DNA of 14,439 bases. It comes from an uncultured Legionellales bacterium. GTDB taxonomy: Bacteria > Pseudomonadota > Gammaproteobacteria > UBA1113. Each line of letters begins with the position of its first letter. The first letter of the stretch is position 1. The stretch spans positions 1-14,439 of the forward strand of contig CAMFJO010000001.1 in assembly GCA_945956945.1 (NCBI GenBank), read 5' to 3'. Shown here one piece after another: positions 1 to 6,621 of the stretch. The position numbers and the translations under genes were made by a program. The notes under the pieces were generated by a model. The model ran no database searches. It saw only the letters and a program-made list of their open reading frames with translations, and was not told the origin of the DNA.

Positions 1-2
1 AT

Positions 3-224
3 GCAGAAGTAGCGGAAAATATAGTATCTCAGATCCAGAACGGAGAGAAAATACCTTATTTTTATGCACAAAAAGACTATGTTCATTCCATAGATCCCTT
101 TTTCCCTCTGGAAAAATATCTTTATACTGCTAAAAAATTGGTCGGGGAAACAGATTATTATTACTGTTTAACCAACCAGATACACGATTTTCCCTTGAAA
201 AAAGGCCTCGTTTTTAACGAATAA
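3..224 (+). CDS. 3' end of an unrecognised protein gene (5' part outside the window)
   Basis: One reading frame is open from the first bases of the window to a TAA at 222-224, giving 73 residues of a protein whose start lies upstream. The visible part is rich in aromatic residues (PYFYAQKDYVHSIDPFFP, then a TDYYYC segment) and ends in LVFNE. No transmembrane segment or metal-binding motif is visible and I do not recognise the family. The only other frame I followed from the window start closes at about base 132. The upstream neighbour is not visible, and downstream lies a stretch without a convincing gene, so the context says nothing about function. It could be an intact C-terminus or the end of a decayed gene. 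Confidence 0.5.
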   Translation, partial: AEVAENIVSQIQNGEKIPYFYAQKDYVHSIDPFFPLEKYLYTAKKLVGETDYYYCLTNQIHDFPLKKGLVFNE

Positions 225-231
225 ATATTAT

Positions 232-243
232 GGTGTTAACACC
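232..243. repeat. 12-bp perfect palindrome
   Basis: GGTGTTAACACC is a perfect inverted repeat without a spacer, eight bases after the stop codon of the upstream gene fragment. No T-run follows, so it does not look like an intrinsic terminator. It could be a dimeric-regulator site or chance. Confidence 0.4.
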
Positions 244-404
244 TCATTCAAAATAAAAGTTATTTCAGTATGACCTATAATACAGTAGAAATAATGTATC
301 TCTTGATATACAATGCACTCATATATAAATATATAAGAACAAGGAACGTAGGCAGGCAGTTTGCGCGACCTTATAGCGCCAGAAGGCATTATGAGGAAAC
401 AGCT

Positions 405-578
405 ATGAAGAAAAACTTTTGGGTTTATAACCCTTTATTAATTTCTCATCTATGCTTAGGTTATATAAGCATGCCAGAATGCTATAACTCAAAGTACAAG
501 AAATACACCTTGACTAAGATGCTGAGAAATTTTATAAAAAGAAGCCTTATCCTACATTCATTCACGCATTTCACCTGA
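405..578 (+). CDS. Small hypothetical ORF, 57 codons, with a Shine-Dalgarno sequence
   Basis: This ATG is preceded by GAGGA at 393-397, seven bases upstream, which is the only reason to consider it. The frame stays open further upstream to an ATG at 270, but that start has no visible ribosome site. The predicted peptide begins MKKNFWVYNPLLISHLCLG and is basic with some hydrophobic patches. It has no clear signal peptide, no recognised domain and no family I know. It lies between a truncated gene and a pseudogene remnant, in a region that appears to have been rearranged. It may be a chance ORF or a fragment of a lost gene. The rest of 225-586 holds nothing I can support besides the palindrome at 232-243. 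Confidence 0.2.
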   Translation: MKKNFWVYNPLLISHLCLGYISMPECYNSKYKKYTLTKMLRNFIKRSLILHSFTHFT

Positions 579-631
579 CTTTGTGAAGAGAGATTTATTA
601 CTCGAGTTCTCTGCTCAATTTTCCAACCATA

Positions 632-787
632 GAGGATAATTTTCATGTTGTGCAAATACCTATTGCCAAAGAATTACACGATCAAGGCTATCAGCGACTT
701 TATCTTTTATCCGGTGAAATTTTCAATCAAGGAGATATTCCGTCTTATTTAACAGTTATCAAAAAAGAAGAGGAAGCGCATACATAA
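632..787 (+). pseudogene. Remnant of a second hybrid-kinase/receiver gene (C-terminal tail only)
   Basis: The frame ending at the TAA at 785-787 encodes a segment (IAKELHDQGYQRLYLLSGEI, continuing to SYLTVIKK) that closely matches residues about 597-631 of the kinase encoded immediately downstream (IARKLYAQGFERLYLLSGEV). Bases 662 to about 774 align with 2575 to about 2687 without a gap, including an identical 21-base run at 698-718 and 2611-2631. Upstream of about 632 the similarity is lost, and the frame closes at a TGA at 584-586. This is therefore the last part of a second receiver domain without the rest of the gene. Its stop codon shares a base with the start of the intact kinase (TAATG). 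That fits an ancestral tandem pair whose first member was largely deleted. Translation is unlikely, since I see no start site. Confidence 0.8.
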
Positions 788-2709
788 TGAATAAACTGGG
801 AATATTAACCTGTCTGAAAGATTTTTTTAAACAGCATGGGATGCGTTCTCAGAAAAAATTAGAACAAGAAAAAATCATGCCGTTGTTAGATAAGCTAAAA
901 TTATTGGAAGACATGCATAAAATCATCTCACTGCTTCCCGCCCCCATTTATTGGGAAGATGTGAATAGCATTATCTTGGGTGCAAATGACTATATTATAG
1001 AAGAACTTGGGATAAGATCTTTAAATGATTACATAGGAAAATCTTTGCATGAATTATACCCCAAAGAAATGGCTGATCACATAAAATGGCATAATGAAGA
1101 GGTTATGCGAACGGGTCAAATCCTGTCTCAAGAAGAAGCCATCATAGACATGAGAGGAAATCTTAAATATTTTACTGCCATAAAAGCCCCCTTGAGAGAT
1201 GATCAGGGGAATATTATCGGCATAGTTGGAACATCTATTAATATCACCCAGCAAAAGGAAGCTGAGCGATTAAAACTTCAAGAACAAGAAAAATTCACCA
1301 AAATAGCCAATCAAGTAGCACACGATATCCGTTCACCTTTATCCAGTTTATTGATGATTGTCAAATCGTGCTCACACATTCCCGAAGCCGATCGCATTGC
1401 ACTTCGCGAAGCCGCCATCGCGATCAGCGACATTGCCAACCACTTGTTGCATCAATATCAGAAAAAAGAAGCGGATATGATGGAAAATGAAGAACGTCAA
1501 GCGGTTTTAGTCTCCGCTGCTTTGTTAGAATCACTCACCGCCAAAAAATACCAATACCAAAAATTTCCAGTTAAATTTGACTGCTGCTTTAAAACCGACA
1601 CACAATTTTCCTTTATTAAAACCGAACTTAGCGCTTTTAAACGCATGCTGTCTAATTTAATCAACAATGCCGTAGATGCGCTGGAAAATACAGCCGGTAA
1701 AATAAGCTTGCAATTAGAAGTCAGCAATGAATGGGTTAAAATCGCCATACAGGATACGGGCAAAGGGATGTCTGCAGAATTGATAAACCAAATCCTGTCT
1801 AAAGTTTCTATAACCAGGGGAAAGAAACAAGGTTATGGCATTGGCTTAATGCAAGTGAGAGATACTTTGGAGCGTAATCAGGGAGAATGGCAGATTGAAT
1901 CTGCATTAGGGCTCGGCACCACCATCACCCTGACTTTCCCCCGAATGCAGGCACCTCACTGGATTGCGGAGAAAATCAGTTTAAGTCCTCATAATATCGT
2001 TATCATTGTAGACGATGATACCTCCATCCACGGCGCCTGGCGGACACGCTTTGAAGCTATTTTAAATGGTAAAAACACCCTACAATTGCAGCATTTTGAA
2101 CAAGCCAGCGAAGCGCTAGCCTATATAAACGGCTTAACGCAGGATGAAAAAGAATCGCTTTTGTTACTCACCGATTATGAGCTTCTGAAACAAGACTTTA
2201 ATGGACTAGATCTCATCGCACAAAGCAAAATTAAAAACTCTATCCTTGTCACCAGCCACTATGCCGACCCTTTGATTCTGGAGCAAGCCGCCCAAACCAA
2301 TACGAAGATTTTACCTAAACAATTGGCTTCGGAGATCCCTATCTGTTTTGAGGAAACAGAAAAGCACACGGTAAGGGAAGATGGTGTCGATGTCATCTTT
2401 GTAGACAACGATAAATTATTCATTCAAACACTAACGATGTTTATCTTCAAAGATCAACGCACCACACAATACTACGACCCCCAACATTTTTTAGACAGCG
2501 TACACCAATACCCAAAAGAGACCAAAATTTATCTGGATAATAATTTTCCCGCCTTTAGCCTCAAAGGTATCGATATTGCCAGGAAATTATATGCACAAGG
2601 GTTTGAGCGGCTTTATCTTTTATCCGGTGAAGTATTCGATGAAAAAGATATTCCGGGCTATTTGACCGTGATTAGGAAGGACGATATTGCCGCTATTAAG
2701 ACTCTATAA
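787..2709 (+). CDS. Cytosolic PAS-domain hybrid histidine kinase with two receiver domains
   Basis: A 640-residue sensor kinase without transmembrane segments, so probably cytoplasmic. In order: a helical N-terminus, a PAS domain (about 40-155, ending GIVGTSINIT, where a PAS-to-kinase linker is expected), a HisKA helix with likely phospho-acceptor His179 (VAHDIRSP), an HATPase domain with N box (NLINNAVDAL, 290-299), G1 box (DTGKGM, 323-328) and G2 box (GYGIGL, 349-354), then two receiver domains. Receiver 1 has Asp409-411, Asp463, Thr489 and Lys511. Receiver 2 has Asp540/Asp542, acceptor Asp584, Ser613 and Lys631. The start is the ATG overlapping the TAA of the remnant upstream, with AGGA 12 bases before it. 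No stand-alone response regulator or DNA-binding output is visible nearby, so the phosphorelay partner is elsewhere. Its position before the hydrogenase cluster makes redox or H2 signalling possible, but this is inference. No HoxJ-specific feature is evident. Confidence 0.9.
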   Translation: MNKLGILTCLKDFFKQHGMRSQKKLEQEKIMPLLDKLKLLEDMHKIISLLPAPIYWEDVNSIILGANDYIIEELGIRSLNDYIGKSLHELYPKEMADHIKWHNEEVMRTGQILSQEEAIIDMRGNLKYFTAIKAPLRDDQGNIIGIVGTSINITQQKEAERLKLQEQEKFTKIANQVAHDIRSPLSSLLMIVKSCSHIPEADRIALREAAIAISDIANHLLHQYQKKEADMMENEERQAVLVSAALLESLTAKKYQYQKFPVKFDCCFKTDTQFSFIKTELSAFKRMLSNLINNAVDALENTAGKISLQLEVSNEWVKIAIQDTGKGMSAELINQILSKVSITRGKKQGYGIGLMQVRDTLERNQGEWQIESALGLGTTITLTFPRMQAPHWIAEKISLSPHNIVIIVDDDTSIHGAWRTRFEAILNGKNTLQLQHFEQASEALAYINGLTQDEKESLLLLTDYELLKQDFNGLDLIAQSKIKNSILVTSHYADPLILEQAAQTNTKILPKQLASEIPICFEETEKHTVREDGVDVIFVDNDKLFIQTLTMFIFKDQRTTQYYDPQHFLDSVHQYPKETKIYLDNNFPAFSLKGIDIARKLYAQGFERLYLLSGEVFDEKDIPGYLTVIRKDDIAAIKTL

Positions 2710-2718
2710 TAGATACTC

Positions 2719-2753
2719 CTAACATTTTAAAAACCTCGGTATATACTAATACC
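2719..2753 (+). promoter_or_regulatory. Candidate sigma70 promoter of hypABF with an inverted repeat over the -10 box
   Basis: In the 91-base gap before hypA, CTAACA (2719-2724, 4/6 match to the -35 consensus) is followed after 17 bases by TATACT (2742-2747, 5/6 match to the -10). GGTAT (2738-2742) and ATACC (2749-2753) form an inverted repeat around the -10 box, which could bind a repressor or be chance. I see no sigma54-type -24/-12 pair. The hypA start has no strong Shine-Dalgarno sequence. Confidence 0.45.
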
Positions 2754-2800
2754 AACCTAATGATGATAAGCTATGCTCTTTATAACAAACTTCCATCACC

Positions 2801-3148
2801 ATGCACGAACTCAACATTTGCTTAAGCCTAATACGCCTGTTAGAACAAAATGCCCTTCAAGCAACACCACCCGTTCAACGGATTAAAACCGTTTGGCTGG
2901 AAATCGGTCAATTGGCCGGTATTGATTTGGAAGCTATCCGTTTCAGCTTTCCCATTGCTACCGCCAATACACTGGCCGAAGATGCTGCTTTAGAGATTAA
3001 AATTGAAGCCGGAAAAGCCTTTTGTCATCATTGCCAAAAAGATGTTATTATCGATTCTTTATTAGCGCCCTGTGTCATTTGTGGTCAATATGATTATACT
3101 ATTACTCAGGGAAAGTCTCTACGAATTATCAATATCGAGGTTATCTAA
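2801..3148 (+). CDS. hypA: [NiFe] hydrogenase nickel incorporation protein HypA
   Basis: HypA is a small cytosolic nickel-binding protein that, with HypB, delivers Ni(II) to the hydrogenase large-subunit precursor. The predicted 115 residues match the usual family length. It begins MHEL, where the N-terminal amine and His2 are the known nickel ligands. A zinc-binding loop carries two CxxC pairs, Cys75/Cys78 and Cys91/Cys94. It is the first gene of the hypABF block, and its stop shares one base with the hypB start (TAATG at 3146-3150). A HybF-type paralog is possible by sequence alone, but the single copy next to hypB supports HypA. Confidence 0.95.
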   Translation: MHELNICLSLIRLLEQNALQATPPVQRIKTVWLEIGQLAGIDLEAIRFSFPIATANTLAEDAALEIKIEAGKAFCHHCQKDVIIDSLLAPCVICGQYDYTITQGKSLRIINIEVI

Positions 3149-3894
3149 TGTGTGGTTACTGCGGTTGTGAATCGACTCCAATGCATCAACATGAACACGG
3201 ACATACGCACGATCACCATCATGGCGATCCCCGACTCATACAAATTGAGCAGGATATCTTAAGTGAAAATCAGCGTTTTGCCGAACAGAATCGACTGTAT
3301 TTCAACAAAAACAATCTGTCTGCTTTTAACCTAATGTCCAGCCCCGGTTCAGGGAAAACGACCTTGTTGATTGAAACCATTAAAGCATTGAAAGATCGTT
3401 GCCCCATCAGTGTTATAGAAGGCGATCAACAAACCGATTTGGATGCCCAACGCATTGCGGCAACGGGAGTATCGGTATTACAAATCAACACCGGTAAGGG
3501 TTGCCACCTGGACGCACATCGGGTGGGACATGCGCTGAACGATTTGGCACCCGCTAAAAATAGTCTCATTTTTATAGAAAATGTCGGCAATCTGGTTTGT
3601 CCAGCTTTATTCGATTTAGGCGAACAGGCCAAGATAGTTATTCTCTCGGTCACAGAGGGCGAGGATAAACCCTTAAAATACCCGCATATGTTTGCGGAGG
3701 CCAGCTTAATGTTAATCAATAAAATGGATTTACTGCCTTATGTTTCTTTTAATGTGGCACAATGCAGTGACTATGCTAAACGCATTAACCCCAAGATTGA
3801 AATAATGCAAACATCCGCTACCACACAACAAGGCTTATTACCTTGGTGTGATTGGTTATTAAAAACCGCTCATCATGCAGCGCTTACAGCTTAA
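3148..3894 (+). CDS. hypB: Hydrogenase nickel incorporation GTPase HypB
   Basis: HypB is the SIMIBI-class GTPase that hydrolyses GTP during nickel insertion into the [NiFe] large subunit, acting with HypA in the cytoplasm. The 248-residue product begins MCGYCGC, the CxxCxC motif that in some HypB proteins forms a high-affinity nickel site. A histidine-rich stretch follows (residues about 13-25), a likely nickel reservoir. The G domain has a P-loop SSPGSGKTT (64-72), an ENVGN segment (144-148) and NKMD (191-194) for guanine recognition. Cys119-His120 and Cys151 correspond to the metal-binding residues at the dimer interface. The start overlaps the hypA stop by one base, and the 3' end overlaps hypF by 20 bases, suggesting translational coupling. 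Confidence 0.96.
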   Translation: MCGYCGCESTPMHQHEHGHTHDHHHGDPRLIQIEQDILSENQRFAEQNRLYFNKNNLSAFNLMSSPGSGKTTLLIETIKALKDRCPISVIEGDQQTDLDAQRIAATGVSVLQINTGKGCHLDAHRVGHALNDLAPAKNSLIFIENVGNLVCPALFDLGEQAKIVILSVTEGEDKPLKYPHMFAEASLMLINKMDLLPYVSFNVAQCSDYAKRINPKIEIMQTSATTQQGLLPWCDWLLKTAHHAALTA

Positions 3895-6103
3895 TATTAG
3901 GGGATTAGTACAGGGCGTAGGCTTTAGGCCGCACGTGTACAAATTAGCCACTTCCTTAGGTCTAAGCGGCTTTATTAGAAATGACGCTTATGGCGTACAC
4001 ATAGAAATACAAGGCGCACAATGCCAACATTTTTTAGAATCCTTGCAACAAACGCTTCCCCCTTTAGCAAAGATTGAAACGCTAAGCCAGAAAAATAGCG
4101 TGATAAAAAAAGATGAGGCCCACTTCACTATAGAAAACAGTGATTCTGGCACTATTAGCAGTAAGATCCCTGCCGACGCGGCCCTTTGCCAAGCCTGTTT
4201 ACAGGATTTATTCGATCCCCAAAGCCGATTTTATCAATATCCTTTTATCAGTTGCACTGATTGCGGACCACGTTATACCCTCGCGCAACAATTACCGTAT
4301 GATAGGAACCATACCAGTCAAAGTAAATTTGATCGGTGTCTCGATTGTCATCAGGCTTATCACGATCCTAACAATAGACGTTATCACACTGAAACGATTG
4401 CTTGTCGGCATTGTGGCCCAACATTTAGCCATAGCATCGATGATATTGCAGCTGCTATTATAGAAGGAAAAATAGTGGCTTTAAAAAGCTTGGGCGGCTA
4501 TCAACTGATTTGCAATGCGCGCCATACAGATACCTTGCAAAAATTACGGAAAAATAAGTTAAGACCCCATAAGCCTTTTGCGCTGATGGTATTGAACACC
4601 AGCACCGCCGCTCAATGGGTTGATTGCCCTGAAATAGCCAAAGACATCTTAAATAGCCCTGCCAAACCTATTGTGCTATTACCTAAAAAAAATAATTTTC
4701 TGCCGAATGAAATTGCCCCTGGCTTAAATAAATTGGGAATTATGCTCGCTTACACACCACTTCATTATTTACTCTTTCACGCGCTTTTGGGCATACCGGT
4801 AGGGCACACTTGGTTGCAGCAAAAAAACGACTGGGTATTAGCCGTGACCAGTGCCAATATCAGTGAAATACCTTTGATCAAAGACAATGATGAAGCCTAT
4901 CAGCACTTACAGACTATGGCCGATCTCATCGTAACGTGCGATCGCGACATTGTCAGTGCTATCGATGACTCAGTGGCACAATTGATCCACCATAAGCCTG
5001 CTTTTATTCGCAGAGCACGAGGTTATGTGCCTCAAGCGATTCCCTTACCGCATGAACTTCCCTGCACGGTTGCTTTAGGTGGATACTTAAAAAACACCCT
5101 GTGCATCACCCGTGGCAATGAAGCCTTTGTATCACAACCTGTAGGCAATTTAAATAGCCGTGAAACGATCGCCTTTTACCACGAAACAATGAATCATTTG
5201 TTAAAAATATTGAACGTCACACCCGAATGTGTCGCTCATGATAAACACCCCGACTTCTATTCCACCCAAATTGCCACACACTTTAAAGTCCCCTCTTTTG
5301 CCATTCAGCACCATCATGCACATCTAGCCGCTTGTGCTGTTGAATACGGACTTATTGCCCCTGCCTTGGGTTTAGCCTTGGATGGCTTTGGTTTAGGTGA
5401 CAATAATCAGAGTTGGGGTGGTGAATTACTCTGTTATCAGGGCACCCATTACCAACATTTAGGGTCATTGCAACCTTTATTGCAACCAGGGGGAGATGCC
5501 GTTATCAAACAACCCTGGCGCATGGCGGTCAGCGTGTTATTTGCTTTAGGCCATCAAGATCTTATCTTAAAACGATTTCACCATCATGAACAAGCAGGCG
5601 CTATCTTAACCCTATTAGAAAAAGGCTTACACTGCCCTGCCACCAGCAGTGGCGGTCGCTTATTCGATGCTGCCAGTGCTTTATTAGGACTCTGTGAAAT
5701 AGCTGATTACGAAGGACATGCCGCCATGTTATTGGAAAGTTGTGTTTCTATGCCTAAAATCGATCCGCAAGGCTGGACCATTAGCGATAACACCTTAAAT
5801 ATGTTACCCTTGTTCAACACCTTGTTAAATTGCGATTCCGTAGAAGGCGCTAATCTATTTCATGGTACCTTTGTCGCCGCTTTGTTAACCTGGTTAGAAC
5901 AGAATGCATCCTTACACGGCTTAAAACACATCTTATTAGGGGGAGGCTGTTTTTTAAATAGCGTTTTAAGTGAGCATTTAATTGCGGGCTTAGAAGCCAA
6001 AGGTTTAATACCCTTGTATCCACGTTTATATCCCCCCAATGATAGCGGCTTAAGTTTGGGGCAAGCCTGGGTAGCTGGAAATAAATTAATACAAAAAATG
6101 TAG
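3875..6103 (+). CDS. hypF: Carbamoyltransferase HypF (hydrogenase cyanide-ligand synthesis)
   Basis: HypF uses carbamoyl phosphate and ATP to carbamoylate the C-terminal cysteine of HypE, the first step in making the CN ligands of the active-site iron. The 742-residue protein has the full family architecture. An acylphosphatase-like domain comes first (about 1-90, with GLVQGVGFRPHVYKLA). Two zinc fingers follow (Cys105/108 with Cys127/130, and Cys155/158 with Cys177/180). Next are a YrdC-like domain (about 190-380) and a Kae1-like domain (about 398-740) with the metal-binding HHHAH motif at 479-483. Length agrees with E. coli HypF (about 750). The start codon lies inside the end of hypB, typical of coupled hyp genes. 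A 213-bp repeat element begins five bases after its stop codon, so transcripts running to hypC would have to cross it. Confidence 0.96.
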   Translation: MQRLQLNIRGLVQGVGFRPHVYKLATSLGLSGFIRNDAYGVHIEIQGAQCQHFLESLQQTLPPLAKIETLSQKNSVIKKDEAHFTIENSDSGTISSKIPADAALCQACLQDLFDPQSRFYQYPFISCTDCGPRYTLAQQLPYDRNHTSQSKFDRCLDCHQAYHDPNNRRYHTETIACRHCGPTFSHSIDDIAAAIIEGKIVALKSLGGYQLICNARHTDTLQKLRKNKLRPHKPFALMVLNTSTAAQWVDCPEIAKDILNSPAKPIVLLPKKNNFLPNEIAPGLNKLGIMLAYTPLHYLLFHALLGIPVGHTWLQQKNDWVLAVTSANISEIPLIKDNDEAYQHLQTMADLIVTCDRDIVSAIDDSVAQLIHHKPAFIRRARGYVPQAIPLPHELPCTVALGGYLKNTLCITRGNEAFVSQPVGNLNSRETIAFYHETMNHLLKILNVTPECVAHDKHPDFYSTQIATHFKVPSFAIQHHHAHLAACAVEYGLIAPALGLALDGFGLGDNNQSWGGELLCYQGTHYQHLGSLQPLLQPGGDAVIKQPWRMAVSVLFALGHQDLILKRFHHHEQAGAILTLLEKGLHCPATSSGGRLFDAASALLGLCEIADYEGHAAMLLESCVSMPKIDPQGWTISDNTLNMLPLFNTLLNCDSVEGANLFHGTFVAALLTWLEQNASLHGLKHILLGGGCFLNSVLSEHLIAGLEAKGLIPLYPRLYPPNDSGLSLGQAWVAGNKLIQKM

Positions 6104-6107
6104 TTCT

Positions 6108-6320
6108 ATACCCAATGTACTTCAAGATGCGAACTTAGACAAAAGAACTGTGTGAGACGCCTCAAGGCTTGGCTGTCTCTAAGGGTCAAACCGTGCGCCG
6201 CATGGATGCGGCGCCCGAGCCTACAAGGACGTATTTACGGCATGTTTGACACTAGAGCAGCCAAACTTTGAGGCAAGGACTTAAATTTTTCTAGTTCGTG
6301 TCTTCAGGTGCGTTTTGTAT
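6108..6320. mobile_element. MITE-like palindromic element, copy A (between hypF and hypC)
   Basis: This is a 213-bp non-coding element whose second copy lies at 8803-9015 in the same orientation, with no length difference. Within the core (6143-6309) I count about 15 differences in 167 bases; the outer ends are more diverged. It is built of nested inverted repeats. Outer ends (ATACCCAATGTACTTCAAGA on the left) recur imperfectly as reverse complement at the right end. A middle arm pair lies at 6159-6180 with 6254-6274, and GTCAAAC/GTTTGAC at 6185-6191 with 6244-6250. A perfect 9-bp hairpin GCGCCGCAT-GG-ATGCGGCGC sits at 6195-6214. An asymmetric piece (6215-6240) breaks the symmetry. No transposase is encoded and I see no clear target duplication. 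It could be a MITE, or a structured RNA or terminator between operon blocks. Confidence 0.85.
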
Positions 6321-6343
6321 ATATTGATATAGGGAATATTTGT

Positions 6344-6371
6344 TTTACCATACTGACTGTAGATTTATATT
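6344..6371 (+). promoter_or_regulatory. Weak candidate promoter before hypC
   Basis: TTTACC (6344-6349) and TATATT (6366-6371) with a 16-base spacer lie between the repeat element and hypC. TACCA (6346-6350) and TGGTA (6371-6375) form an inverted pair around this region. The matches are modest in an AT-rich stretch, so this is a suggestion only. It would let hypCDE be transcribed despite the element upstream. Confidence 0.25.
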
Positions 6372-6402
6372 GGTAGTGAATAATTATGCAGAGGATTGAT
6401 AA

Positions 6403-6621
6403 ATGTGTCTAGCCATGCCAGTCGAAGTCATCGCCTTAAAGGCGCCTGCTTTGGCCATCGTCAATATTGGCGGCATCGAAAAAGAAATATCACTTGCTTT
6501 GGTTGATGATGTACAGGTAGGAGATTATGTCATTTTGCATGTGGGTTATGCCTTAAGTAAACTGGATGTGATAGAAGCACAAAAAACATTAGCCTTATTG
6601 AACGAGATGGCGCTCTTATGA
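6403..6621 (+). CDS. hypC: Hydrogenase maturation chaperone HypC
   Basis: HypC is a small chaperone that works with HypD to assemble the Fe(CN)2CO moiety and transfers it to the large-subunit precursor. The predicted 72 residues start MCLAMPVEV. Cys2, exposed after removal of Met1, is the essential iron-coordinating and HypD-binding residue, and His46 matches the conserved histidine. Its length is slightly under the common 75-90. The start is supported by GAGG at 6391-6394, eight bases upstream, and by the fixed MC N-terminus. The stop overlaps the hypD start in ATGA, so the two partners are translationally coupled. Only one hypC-type gene is visible, consistent with a single hydrogenase. Confidence 0.95.
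   Translation: MCLAMPVEVIALKAPALAIVNIGGIEKEISLALVDDVQVGDYVILHVGYALSKLDVIEAQKTLALLNEMALL

Noticed and set aside
394..408. A 15-base match to the familiar lacZ ribosome-site/M13 reverse primer core (AGGAAACAGCTATGA), which might indicate vector contamination.
   Set aside because: The bases on either side do not match the vector (no TTTCACAC before, no CCATGATTACG after), and the run is simply a Shine-Dalgarno sequence followed by ATG. The surrounding DNA matches the rest of the window in composition.
1497..1763. Reverse-strand open frames, such as this one within the kinase, and similar ones over hypB, hypD, hypE and hydB.
   Set aside because: They lie opposite well-supported conserved genes, show no domain features and have no ribosome sites, so they are shadows of the codon pattern.
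6108..6320. Reading the element as a simple rho-independent terminator after hypF.
   Set aside because: The strong hairpin at 6195-6214 is not followed by a T-run, and the element is far longer than a terminator and duplicated elsewhere, so a repeat element is the better description, although it may still affect transcription.
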